The notes: generated from the letters alone by a model not told the origin. A stretch of DNA of 23,158 nt from Ectocarpus siliculosus (GCA_000310025.1 FN648721.1:2389-25546); one strand, 5' to 3'; positions 1 to 10,700 are shown, counted from the first letter of the stretch. A program made the numbers and translations.

Positions 1-1143
1 AAAATCGGTCTCCTTCTCATAATTCTCGAACATCGCAGACAGACTCGGAGAAGCAACCCTGTGCAAATCTTGCTCAGAAAAACAGTGATTCCTATCGTGA
101 CTCGCAAGCATTTCAGGGTCAACACCGGGTACAGCAGGTACGAAAACGTCAGACGCCTTAAAACCAAACGCAGACTCAAGAAAAGAATCAAACTTGCCTC
201 GAGGGCACACACTTCGTGCCATGAAGAGACGAAGAGGGGCGTCGCCAGCAGGAGGTAGAACGTCGCCTGGATCTGGAGAGGGAGAGGAGGAGGAAGAGGC
301 CGCCTGAGGCACGCCGTGGTACTGCTGCTCCTGCTGCTGCTCAAAACTCGCCTGCTGCTGCGGGAAGGGCGCCGGCTGCTCCGAGACGTAGAAGGCCTCG
401 TTGTAGACTCTCGGCTGATACGCGTCAGGACCTGCAGCAGAAGGGCAGTATGTTACGTTGGCCTCCTGCTGCTGGTGCGGCCCGCCGTCTTCGGAAAAAT
501 AGCCGAAGCCAAATCCCCCGCCGGCGTTGCCGTAGGAACCGCCGCTGTGGTTCCCCCCGTGAGCCGCGAGCCCATACCCGTATCCCGCCTCGGAAGGTGA
601 TGGGGCCCAGCTTGGCGTGGGTGCCGGCGCCGACGTTTGCTGCCATCCCGAGCTGCTTTCGCCACCGAACGAATCTCCGCCCCCGATGGCCAGGTGAGCC
701 GGAAAAAAGGGCCGCGGGACGCTGGCAAGCTGCCCTGCAGGTACGTTGGCCGGCGGGAAATTGCCCCCGCGGCCGCCGCCTTGCCCACGGCTTTCGTAGG
801 GGCGAGGCCCGTAGCCGCCGTAGCCCCGTCCCCCATCGTTGCGCCCCTGCATCTGCCCCCCAGCTCCGGGTCCTGGCCCACGCGGCGGCCCCTGAGGCGC
901 ATGAGGGTGGCCCTGACTCCAGCCCGCACCGTGTTGGAATTGGTACGACTGCTGTACTGATGGACCACCAACCCGCCCCAGGTTCTGCGATCCGCCTCGT
1001 GGATGAGCGGCCGCCTCGGCGTCCCTCCTGCCGCTCAAGTACGCGCTGATCTCGTTGTAATTCGCCAGGAACTCGCTGCGCAACTTGTGACAGTCAGCGG
1101 TCGCGTGCGAGGTGTTGGGCCCGTGGTACTGGCAGATGTTACG
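1..1143 (-). pseudogene. gag: gag segment 3: CHHC zinc knuckle and Gly/Tyr/Gln-rich tail; open at the window edge
   Basis: This frame has no stop from 1143 down to base 1 (381 codons). It opens with RNICQYHGPNTSHATADC, a C-x2-H-x5-H-x4-C knuckle (Cys codons at 1134-1132 and 1092-1090, His codons at 1125-1123 and 1107-1105), followed by HKLRSEFLANYNEISAYL. Such knuckles bind zinc and package element RNA. Residues 60-250 are a low-complexity Gly/Tyr/Pro/Gln region (GGRGYGGYGPRPYES, GGFGFGYFSEDGG, several QQQ). A more globular end begins near base 220 (MARSVCPRGKFDSFLESAFG). No protease Asp-Thr/Ser-Gly motif is reached. The frame runs past the window, so this is a partial reading of an uninterrupted stretch. 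Confidence 0.66.
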
Positions 1144-1654
1144 GTCCCAGCTGCTGCTGCTGCTTCTGCTGCTGCTGCCGCTGCTGCTGCTGCGGTGGCT
1201 GCATCGACGCCTGTGGCTGCTGCTGCTGCTGCTGCTGCTGCGGTCCGCCGTGACCCATGCCGACAATGGCTGGTCTCCTCTGCCCGCCGCCCCGGCCCAT
1301 GCCGGCAGCGACGAGGGCGTGCCTCGTCTCCTCTCCTCTCTCTCCAGACCTCCGCTCGTACCTCTGCTCGTGCTCAGCCGTCCTCAACGCCTCCTGCATT
1401 TGTGCACTCGACAACATGGGGTGAAAAAGGACACGCTCTTTAATTTTCTCAAATTCTGGCAAAAAACCCCGAGCGATGTGCTTGCACATGGACACTTCAG
1501 CACGATTATCACCGTATGACACCAGTCTCATCCAAAGCGCCTTAGCTCTACCAAAGTAGTCCATCAAACTTTCTCCATTCCTCTGACACAGCACATTCCA
1601 CTGATCATCAAACGTCTGTCTTTCCTCGTTTTTACTGCGGTCGGTAGTAGTCCA
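1139..1654 (-). pseudogene. gag: gag segment 2: end of capsid-like region and Gln-rich linker
   Basis: In the frame one base on from segment 1, coding-like sequence starts at RSKNEERQTFDD (about 1637) and includes GESLMDYFGRAKALWMRL, MCKHIARGFLPEF and a charged stretch with many Arg and Glu (EHEQRYERRSGERGEE). This matches the expected second half of a UBN2-type gag. From about 1245 the frame becomes almost pure Gln with Pro breaks, encoded by CAG repeats, and stops at TAA 1141-1139 just after QQQQLGP. The zinc knuckle that should follow is in yet another frame. The break falls at the edge of the CAG tract, where one-base slippage is easy to imagine. No ATG is needed at the start because this is an internal piece of a longer protein. 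Confidence 0.68.
1150..1241. repeat. Interrupted CTG/CAG trinucleotide repeat
   Basis: CTG triplets on the plus strand at 1150-1193 and 1215-1240, with a few TTC, CCG and GTG interruptions. They encode the poly-Gln linker of gag on the minus strand. The second gag frame break lies at the left end of this tract. Confidence 0.9.
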
Positions 1655-2249
1655 AGAAAATTTTGTACCCGGCTTGCGGACTCTCCGCTGCGAGCAATTG
1701 CCCTTGAATAGATTGTGCCGTGATCTTCGACAGCATGAAAATCCATACCTTCCTAGACTGCTTTACTCTCTCCTCACCAAACGAACGTTTCATCCAATCC
1801 ACATTCACTTGAGCTGCAGCTACAGGAATCTCTGGGCCTCTCATTGCGTCAACCACTCCCTCGTTCTCCATCCACGCTTCAAACGCACTCGTGAAAATCC
1901 GCAACGCAACCTCCATCGATCGATTTTTGAGGAAATCATCACTCCAAACAGGGACCTCGACTTTGTCCCGCTGTTTCAACTCTACTGTCTGGGCGCTAGA
2001 CGTGCCTGAATGGGCACGATGCCCCTGGTCCTGGGAGTTTGCCGTGAAAGCATGCTTGAGAAGGTCGACCAGCTGACGCATCGAGTCTTGCTGATCTCCC
2101 CCCGCCGCCGCTCTCCCTCCCAGATTGTCTTGTTCTTCTGCATCGGCGGTGAACGAATAGTTGGTTCCTCCATCGCCGGTGCCTTCTCCCGGGGAAGGAT
2201 CACCATGACCTTGTCCCCCCGGAGGCTGTCGTCCGTCTCCATCCGGCAT
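1632..2249 (-). pseudogene. gag: gag segment 1: N-terminal and capsid-like region
   Basis: This 205-residue frame begins at the first ATG after the leader. Residues 1-75 are Gly, Asp and Gln rich and probably disordered. After about residue 95 a helical Trp-containing region follows (KVEVPVWSDDF, then FEAWMENEGVV, then RKVWIFMLSKITAQSIQGQL), ending FLDYYRPQ and a TAA stop. Copia-type gag proteins have a similar pattern, in which an aromatic-Leu helix region leads into a W/F-x-x-L-x-x-Y-P-like phrase and then continues. Here the continuation (RSKNEERQTFDDQWNVLC) sits one base further on in the next frame, so the stop at 1632 looks like a one-base insertion or, less likely, a programmed shift. 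Confidence is high that it is gag and moderate that the copy is non-functional. Confidence 0.7.
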
Positions 2250-2389
2250 CTTGCGCGCGTAGACACAGCGGCCACTCTCTTGATCGAAACGCTAGCGTGT
2301 TGAGTAGCTTTGTGCGTGGGTGCCTCGGCGCGGGGTCCCGTAGTGGGAAACAAAAGGTGCCAGCAGCTGGGTACTGCCAACGGTCAAAA

Positions 2390-2819
2390 TGTAGAAACTA
2401 TCCGCGGGCGTGAAAGCCCTTCTACGTGGTGGAGCGTGGAAGCTCGTGTATAATATAGTTGTGGCGTGGAAGCCGGGTGGCGTGGTGGCCCTGATGTAAA
2501 GGTATATTTAGGGACGTGGGAGTCCTGAAGGCGTGGAAGCCGGGTTGGCGTGATAGCCGGAGTATGGGCGTGGAAGCCGGGGTTGGCGTGAGAGCCGGAA
2601 AAAGGACTTGATTATACACAGAAAAAGGAAGTGAGGAACCACAAGCCACGCACACAAATTCCGTTGTAGACACCCATACCCTCAAACCTGCAATATGTGA
2701 TAAAGTTGGTACCACCAAATCTAATCCATAGCAACCATTGACCCCCCAAACTCCCCGCTCCATCTGCTCGGGAAATTCTTGCTCGCAATAATCTGTTGAT
2801 GCTGTGAGTACATCCAACA
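2390..2819 (-). repeat. Candidate 5' LTR of the retroelement
   Basis: On the minus strand the segment begins TGTTGGATG (2819) and ends TTTCTACA (2390), which fits the 5'-TG...CA-3' rule for LTR ends, and it sits about 140 bases upstream of the gag ATG. TATA-like AT-rich stretches occur at 2445-2458 and 2501-2510. A primer binding site just inside the LTR was not recognised with confidence. The boundaries are a guess from end dinucleotides and position, because the partner LTR is outside the window. Confidence 0.35.
2406..2598. repeat. Array of nine short dyads / mini-hairpins, consensus GGC-GTGRNA-GCC
   Basis: Nine units share a 3-4 bp arm, a six-base centre starting GTG, and a matching arm. 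Unit positions: 2406-2419 (GGGC/GCCC), 2432-2445 (GAGC/GCTC), 2463-2474, 2479-2490, 2512-2525 (GGAC/GTCC), 2530-2541, 2547-2558, 2567-2578 and 2585-2596. The other units have GGC/GCC arms, three of them extended by T-G wobble pairs (2462/2475, 2546/2559, 2584/2597). Two units differ from the consensus in both arms at once and keep pairing (AGC with GCT, GAC with GTC). The array lies inside the candidate LTR. Confidence 0.75.
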
Positions 2820-4631
2820 TTGGCGTTTCATATTTTGAAAACTAAGAACTGAAAGGTTGTAATGCGTGCCACCGGGTTAATTATCAGTCATCATGGAGTC
2901 AGGAGGCGTTCGTAGGACAACGACAGCACTGGCCTCCGACGCCAACGTATCTGTGTCTCTTGATCCAGCCGAGAGCAACATCACACAGCTAAATATGCTG
3001 CCGAGGTACATATATACCTGTCAACGAATCCATACATGTCTCCCACTCTTTCTATGATAGAGATGGATTCGTTGTGTCGTGATTAAGAAAAAAAAAAAAT
3101 CACGTGCTGCATCGTGTACGATCACATGCGGCGGAATATCAAAAATCTGAAACGCCCGAGCCTATTTTTCGAGCACGCGCGCACAGCGACCACTAAACGC
3201 ACAAGCTCACTCGCACACACGCTCACAACCAAGCCCTTCCCTCATCGACATTCCCCCTGACAAGAATACCGTCCACGACAGTGCAGCAGCGGTCGCAAAC
3301 ACCGAGTAAGTCCGCTTTCTGCTGCTTCTCAAGTCTGTGGTAGGTCGACTCTGCGTTTATTTGCGTCGACTGCGGGAACCGTGAGCGTGTTACCTCGCAC
3401 GCACTCTTGTAGCCCTTTCCTTTGCCGCACATATGCCCGGCGGCGAACGTAGACAAAGCCCTCGCTGTGTCTCCATGATCGGGTTCGTAGTCACGACGAG
3501 CACATGAGGTCCGTCCATTTCTCAGTCTGTCCTCACGATCTCCATGCGTTATGGTGTCCTGCACGCTCGGGGGTCGTGGTCGACGGCAGCAGCAGCAAAA
3601 AAAATTACATTGAGCGCACTCCGACGACGGCGTCTTCGGGTAGCTGATATTCCGTGCACATGTACATTACGAACGGTTGTTCTACTGCCTTCACCTCCTC
3701 TGCGCCTCAAACAATGTCGATATTATCCCGTGGAGCCTGTAGACACTCGTTGCATCCTGTGTTTTTTCTCGAGAATTCGAGATGCTGCGATAAAGTACAC
3801 AGTTTGGACTTAGACGACATATAGTGGGTCACCCGACCGACGACGAATGTTTTCATGTATTTCATGTACCGTTACTGCCATACCCCCCACGGCAGCACCG
3901 CCAAACTCAGTACCTTTGGCAGCTGCGAACTTGGCTCTACCAGTGACGGCACTCGGTTTGCTCACGTCGATGATACCATGTCCCCATGATACGTAATTGT
4001 GGCCTGGGAACAGTAACTGGCTGTGGAATGATGAAGTAACGTAGTTTACGCACATGCAGTTGACACTGGGTAGACAAATGAGGGCCCGCATACGACCCAG
4101 CCAGTGTCGCTATGACCGCGGCGTCGACAGTCTCCAACTACCGCGGGCAAAGCCGACAGATCGACGTCCTGGTGGCGTCTACAGCAGACGTGTAGGTTTC
4201 GTACGACGCCCTGACAGCAAAATGAGAACGGGGTATCTCGAACGGGTTATCTCTCATTATGACGCTGTGTTTGACTACAAATGTGTGGCATGCCTTGACG
4301 GTTTCAAGTGTGATGGCGGCGGGAATACATCCAAACTCGGAACGTTGAGAGTCCAGCGATTCTCGACGCACGGGCCATTGCATATTGTTTGCGACCAAGC
4401 TCTGTTTACAGCCGCTCTGATGATCAATACTAGGCGCATCAATAACGTTTGCTAAGCATACTTACATACTTACATGAGTGGCGACATCGAGAAAAGCGGA
4501 AGTTCAGCCTCGAGAAAAGCGTTCGATTAACGCCGAATACAATCCTCCTTCGTCGACATTCTACTGTAGTACTGACGTTTTCCTTGATCTTCCTGCGACT
4601 ATTCGCCGACCATCATCTCCTCACAGGAAAT
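2820..4631. other. Spacer between the retroelement and the beta-helix gene; no firm gene
   Basis: The stretch holds an inverted-repeat cluster (3004-3104) and several short overlapping ORFs on both strands that I cannot assign. The better ones are minus 3564-3223 (113 codons, with DRCC and CGKGKGYKSAC phrases), minus 4091-3810 (93 codons) and plus 4054-4455, which contains a Cys-rich phrase KCVACLDGFKCDGGGN. None has a clear start context, splice partners or a recognised full domain. The last part, before 4632, should contain the promoter and 5' UTR of the beta-helix gene, but no clear TATA box is seen. Confidence 0.5.
3004..3104. repeat. Cluster of three consecutive inverted repeats
   Basis: Arm pairs are AGGTA/TACCT (3004-3008 and 3015-3019), a perfect 12-bp pair CAACGAATCCAT/ATGGATTCGTTG (3022-3033 and 3063-3074, 29-base spacer), and CGTGATT/AATCACG (3079-3085 and 3098-3104) around an A-rich loop. 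They lie about 190 bases outside the candidate LTR and could be a remnant of a foldback or MITE-type element. Confidence 0.7.
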
Positions 4632-4724
4632 ATGTCGTCCAGTTCATACAAGACGAGGTTCGCCGCAGGGCTCCTGCTCGTCGCCACGGCCGCTTCCCAT
4701 CTGAGCGTCGGCCTAGCAGCGACG
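4632..4724 (+). other. Signal peptide coding region of the beta-helix protein
   Basis: Codons 1-31. A short Ser-rich start with Lys and Arg is followed by a hydrophobic core AAGLLLVATAA and a small-residue region ending GLAA before TISVKPG. This fits a secretory signal peptide with cleavage near residue 29-30. An upstream in-frame extension exists in the same open frame (from 4449), but it lacks an ATG that would explain a signal at the N terminus. Confidence 0.75.
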
Positions 4725-7700
4725 ATCTCGGTTAAGCCTGGAGGCCTTCAGTCCGCACTCGACAAGGTAGTTATCGAATGATCGCGGATTGGTTATTCGT
4801 TATTTTCTCGTTGTTCTCGGTGTCGCCGGCATAGAAAGCAGAATGCCATCAATCAATATCTTGGTTGATATCATTTTTCTGCAAGCGCCCTTGTTAACCA
4901 TTGCGAAAAACGTGGAAATTATTACCTCGAGAGATGGTCACGACTTTACCCTCTCACCTCCCCCATTAATTCGACATTGCAGGCTAAGCCGGGTGACACC
5001 CTTCGACTTGCCCCGGGAGAATACTGGGAGACGGCCGTCACCAAAACTGCCGGGTAAGTTCTTTTGACAGAGCTCGTGTTTTAGGGCGTACTCAGGATTC
5101 GCTCGATGAGGCCTTACCAATCAAACGTGCTGAAAGTATTGATCTATCTAAGGTTCGTGTTTGTGTCTCGTGGTGGTAGATATTTGATCCAGCCATCGCT
5201 TTCTGCATGACGGCTAAGTCTCCCTGCTGCCACCTTGACCATCCGTCCAAAACCCGACCAACAATGACAGTCGTGAGGATGCCTATATTACGATCGAGGG
5301 GGAGACGTACGGCGCTATCGTCAAGGGAGATCAAGACATCGACAACGATGGCTACGCCTTGAAGATCGAGCACTCCTACTACCGCCTTGACCGTTTCACC
5401 ATCGACGGCAAACACAGCAAGAACAACTACATCGACAAGTGCCTGTACGTGCAGCAGAACCGCGACAACGACGACAAGGCGAAGAAGATCAAGTTCAACG
5501 GACACAAGTTCAGGTACGCTGCAGCATACTTCCCCTCATATTTTCTTGTATTAGGCATATAAACCACAATTGAACGTTTGCGGCCTTGGATATACTGCTG
5601 CCCGACACAGACAGTCCGTTTTCTCTATTCATGGTCGTTGATCTTCAGCAGAAGTCTCAACCGCGTCTGCGCAGGGCCTCCGCCCCTCTCTTCTCCAGCC
5701 ATTGAAAATGGCTGTCTTGTTTGCTGGGTTACCATCGAATCCCAGCCGGACCCAACCACATGATGAGCAACGACGTGTCGATAAAGCTTCCACTCATAGA
5801 CATGAGATTTCCGTCGACGGATTCCGTGCCCTCTCCACGGCCGTCTGTCGGTTTGGTTGCTCTCGAATACGACCACCGTTGTTGTAGGATGCAACACCCC
5901 GGCCGTGCACGGTCAAATTATTCAAATTGGTTCGAATCAAGCCCCGCCCTACGTCGGAAGTTGGATTGCCAAAAACAGCCAAATAATCCCCGTGAGAACT
6001 GTGCATTTTCACCCTTGCCCAACGGCGGTTCAGTCGAATAATATTGGCAAGAATCAGCGTTTGGCCAATTCTGTTTCCACCTCCCCTAGGCCAATGTGTT
6101 TTCCGCATCCAAACCAGGTACAAGCTTTGCCAAGACCTGTGAACATCTTGTCCAACAGAGCCCTGCTGTGCACTGTTCTCGCCAGTTCCTGATGTTGCAA
6201 AGTGCACCCACTCAAACTGTCCTGTTTGCTGCACGGACTCGCCTGCCCCAAGCAAGACCACGATCTTCTCGACTTCTTCTTTGCGAAGCAAACGGTTCCA
6301 CAACGCGAAAGCCTCCTCCCCCTTACCATCTGGAAGTTTCCGCGTGCCTTAAGTATCCATCTGCCATCCGGACCCGGATCAAAACCTACAGCTCGACACT
6401 TCCACCTACCCTATTTCCTACCGCAGAATCGAAATAACCAATCCCTCGAGCAAAACGTACAACTGAGAGAGGGATACCTGGAGTACATTTATTCTCAATA
6501 TATATGTGTGCCTGACACTTGACGCCGTCGTCGTACTCGTGCAGGTCTTCGATCAACGGGCTGGTTCTGTCCAACATGGACATCAACAACTGCGGTGGCG
6601 AGTGTGTCCGAATGCGCTACTTCGTCACCTACTCTCAGGTGCTTTGGATTCGGTTGCACCCGCCGATTCGAACGAAGATGCTCAGGATGATGCACTTCTC
6701 AGATTGTTACCCTGCACACACCACTTATATGCTAGCAGGGGTATCTGAAGCAAGCTAGCATAATGGAAGGGGATCTTTTGATCGTGCAAGTCATGCCTCA
6801 GCATCAACGCGTTGTTAATAGTAAGAGAGGTTTCACCATCATCAGAGCGTCTTGCAACGCATGCCAAATATACGTTTTATTGAAGTTGCATGTTGGACCA
6901 AACACACACACACGACACAAGACTTACCCATCTCATCAAACATGCGTCCAACCCGTATTTTTCTTGGCCAATCTCGATATGACCTTGCCGCCGTACAGGT
7001 TTACAACAACAGGATCACCAACTGCGGTACCCACGACTTCGTCATGGACGGCGGCTCCAAGAACGGCGAGGGGATTTACCTTGGTAAGGAGTGTCCCATG
7101 TTCCTTGATGCTTGTTGGTCTGCGTGAGATGACCGGCTGCTGCTGCTCTTGCGGTTCGTGTACGAGACTAGTGAAACGGTGGCAGACTTGAGGTGCTTTC
7201 TCGAAAGCTAAGAATAGTTGAGACGCGGTCCCGACTAGATCTCCGCCACACGAATTCCCCAAATGCAGAAGAGGGCTTGTCGTATTCACGACCGTTCACA
7301 TGAACTCAACAAGCTAACTAATTAACGACTCGGTCGTGCCACGTGGAAACAGGGACCTCGTCAAACCAGTGGGATGATGGCAAGAACCCAAGCGACGAAC
7401 CCGACGAAAGCAGCTACAACCACTTCTTCAAGAACCACTTCGACACACAGGTAGACCCTCCTCGCGGTTAGAAGCAGGTTTGGGTCCAATGAGGCGTAAA
7501 ACGGGGACAAACGGCGGTTGCCGATCGAAATTCTTGGCACGCTGCGGCGTGCGCCTTTGAGCCACGCCCAACAACGGGTCGGACGATTCGACCAGCGCAT
7601 GGCAGAATTACGCCGGCGTTCGAGTAAACGTCAAGTGCACAATTTCATATCGGGAATGATGCATGCTGTATCAATGCAACAAGAAAATCCTGATTTGACC

Positions 7701-10700
7701 ACTTCCGCAAGAACATTGTCGGAACCTGATTAATCGAAGGACAAAAAACACGTGCCGTGGCGCCCGGGACTCGGAGCTTTTCAATGCCGGTTTCGTCAGG
7801 AACTTTCCTCACCAACACCACACGCCTTGAGCTGTTTGCTGTTCATTCGCATCTGTACGGGTTGCTTACTGCCGATGTCTGGCATAGTTCAAGGCGTCCC
7901 GGCTGTCTGATGCACAACTCGCTCGAAAACACGACCAATATGTCTGTCGCGAACAAATTCGTTCAAAGCGGCAAGCCGGTGGACGTCGAAGAGACATCCA
8001 AGTTCCGAGGCTATTAGACCAAATGACGCAGGGAGAAAAACACACTAGTAACATGGCAGGGCAGACATTGTCAAGATCATATCATTGGTCGGGGCATGGA
8101 GGCCAGTTGTGTTGCCAACTCTCATCATAAGCCACGGCTTCATCGACAATGCACCAATGAAACGTCACGCTTCTGCACCTTTCGAAACGAAACTGTCCAG
8201 GGTAACGAGGGGATCGACATCAAGGAAGGTTCCAGGTACAACATCGTCGAGGACAACTACTGCACCGGCCAAAAGGACCCGAACTCTGCATGTGAGGGAA
8301 AACTTTAGTACCGTATTTTCGATGTGGGACTTGCTATTGTGTTGACATCGGCTACACGTTGATGGCGAAACTCCGAAACATCTTGTGTCGATGCACACGC
8401 GAAGCAACACCACAGAAACAATACCAATGAGGTGTCGTCAAATTTTGCAGCGTGTCCGTGCAAACCTCAAAGCTAAGCTGCAGTGTTCGGTTTCCAAGTA
8501 TATCGTATAACGGATTGACTTTCAATGGAGAAGTTGAACAGGAGAGTGACAATGAAGAGTTGAACTTCAACCTCCTACGGTTCGATTCGAGCTCGTATTC
8601 TACTTCCTTTTCGCACTCGTTGGCGTGAAACTTTCAATCGTCCTGCACGGTACGCCTTAGACTTGAGGTTTTTGATGGACGGTCGATTACCTCCTTCAAC
8701 TACCCGTTTTTGTCTGCCGTAGTCAGGCATTCCTACGTACAGAAACTCAAATGTCTTCCGATTCAACGCGACGCCATTCATCCGACAACTACAAGCGGAG
8801 AAAAAAACTGCGTTCGGCTAGCCTGCTCGTTGCTACTCACCTCAGACAATGCTTGTCTGTTGAATCTAACTCGTTTGCTACCGCCACACCATTTGTTGGG
8901 CACGCCACCACGATTCCGCCGTAACCGGTCAAAACAAAACCGGCCGATGATATCGACTCTTTCATCAGGCTCGTGTATAGAGAAAATCACAGGTCTTTGA
9001 CCTCGTCTCATACGCCCTCATCTTACGCTATCGCCACTGTGCGATCCACTAGGCCTCGACGCTCGCGGCGATTCCAACATCTTCCGGTTCAACACCTGCG
9101 AGGACAATCTTGGCGCCGGCATCCGCATCGGGGGCCACAAGATCGACGGCCACCAGTACGGCCAGAATAACGAGGTCTACGAGAACCTTCTCGAGAACAA
9201 CGATTACGCTGGCATCAAGATCACGGTAAGAGCCCCCCTCGTTATCCAAGCTCTCATCCTGTCGACACCGATGCGCTTGCTCTAGAAACCACAAGCAATC
9301 TATGCCCCCCCCAGGTTCGCCATCGGGATTGAGTTGTTGTCGCTAGGCAACGACGTTGTAAAACAAGACGATGACTTCGCGCGCGCTCGGCAACCCGGCT
9401 ACCTCGTAATTTTCTTGCCTTTGTCGGTTTCTTTTTGCGGTAGCCATAATGGTGGTCGAGCAGATGATGATGTACGGGGTCGAGAACCCCCCACTCCGCG
9501 CAAAGGGGATGATCGGACAACGTTGCGTGAAGTTGGTCAAGCACCCTTGAGGCAGTTACACGGTGCATATCTCTGCCTCTGGAAGCGAAGGCACCAGAAA
9601 AATAGTGAAGCCACTCGCATCTCTAATCCGTATGGCAGTAAGAATGCACAAGATGCCGAACGCCCTTAACAGGATGCAGCGCACCCTCCACGCGACTCGC
9701 CGAATAACTCACGGCGCTTCGCGGTTGGTGATGTGAGAGCCTGGCCCGGTGATAACCCGGCGTGCTCCGTCCCTGCTTTGTAGGGACGCGAGGTCAATGG
9801 TCTAACGACTGCCTGCGGCATGCACGAGTATGAGTACACTCCCCTCGAATCAACATCTGCTGCGTCCATAGCGCCCTTAACCCACACCAAGAGTCACAAA
9901 AGTAGCTATCAGGTCCATGCCCATCTGAAGCATAGTTCGTGAAACGCCTCAGAGTATCAACTGCGACCCATCCCACCATTCCTCGAGCGGTTGATTTGTC
10001 ACTGATGGGGTTGCCGTGGTGTCTCTCTCGCTCACACCGAGCACATACGCAGTACCAACGAAGTTCGACAGCAGGCAGCACAAGCCGTGTTTCTTGAGAC
10101 ACGTGAACGAATCGCGTGTTTTACGGAAGGGTTGAGAATTCCCGGCCCCCTTGACCTTTTTCTCGTAGAAAATGCTGTGACACAAACATCTTTCAAATTG
10201 TTTCTCCATGGTCGCAATAGTTGCCAACCATCGATCATGTTCTTGACCACGACCGCATTTGTAACGCCATTCCAGATGAGCCCTCAAGGGGCAGTGTGCA
10301 GCAACGATATCCTGGGAAGCAAATACGACAGTAGGGGAAGCAGCTACGCCGAAAAGCTCAGCCCTGAGGGCAGCTGCGAGAAGCTGAGCGGCGACCTCTC
10401 AGGTGGGGACCCTACCACCTCTGCGCAGTCGCTCAAAGCATTTACCCACATAATTTAAGAGGACTACTACTGTAGTCTACATATGTTGTTGCACATAATA
10501 TATTCTGTATCCCCGATGTCCTGGCTCTCCGATGAACAGCCGATGACTGCAGCGATTGCCAAGACGTGAAGAGGCTTGAAACGGAACTTAGGGACGCCAA
10601 GAGGAAGTGCAGGAAGAACAGGGGGGAACGCAGGGGGGAACGTGCCGAGCTCGACCTGCTCGAAAACGACAGCAAAAACAACGACAGCGACAGCGACAGC

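Larger units (their letters stand above)
1..2819 (-). mobile_element. LTR retrotransposon, 5' part (candidate LTR, leader, gag); continues past the left edge
   Basis: Read on the minus strand, the order is candidate LTR (2819 to 2390), a leader of about 140 bases, then a long Gag-type reading frame that starts with ATG at 2249 and is still open at base 1. No protease, integrase or reverse transcriptase is in the window, so the pol region and the 3' LTR would lie to the left. The Gag resembles the UBN2-type gag of Ty1/copia elements: a Trp/Leu-rich helical region, a phrase FLDYYRP, then GESLMDYFGRAKALW. The downstream zinc knuckle is instead of a CHHC type also seen in Ty3-like elements, so the superfamily is left open. 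Two frame breaks suggest a decayed copy. Element identity is inferred from the Gag; integrity and target-site duplication cannot be checked here. Confidence 0.75.

Noticed and set aside
453-1049. Long Arg/Ala/Pro-rich ORFs on both strands over the gag region
   Set aside because: They are frame shadows of the Gly/Tyr/Gln-rich gag segment 3, which is continuous to the window edge and contains the zinc knuckle.
2406-2598. CRISPR-like repeat-spacer array
   Set aside because: Repeats are only 12-14 bases, spacing is irregular, and the context is a eukaryotic retroelement.
5794-6303. 169-codon minus-strand ORF inside intron 3
   Set aside because: No recognisable motif, no splice partners and overlapping ORFs of similar length on the other strand; chance ORF in GC-rich sequence is likely.
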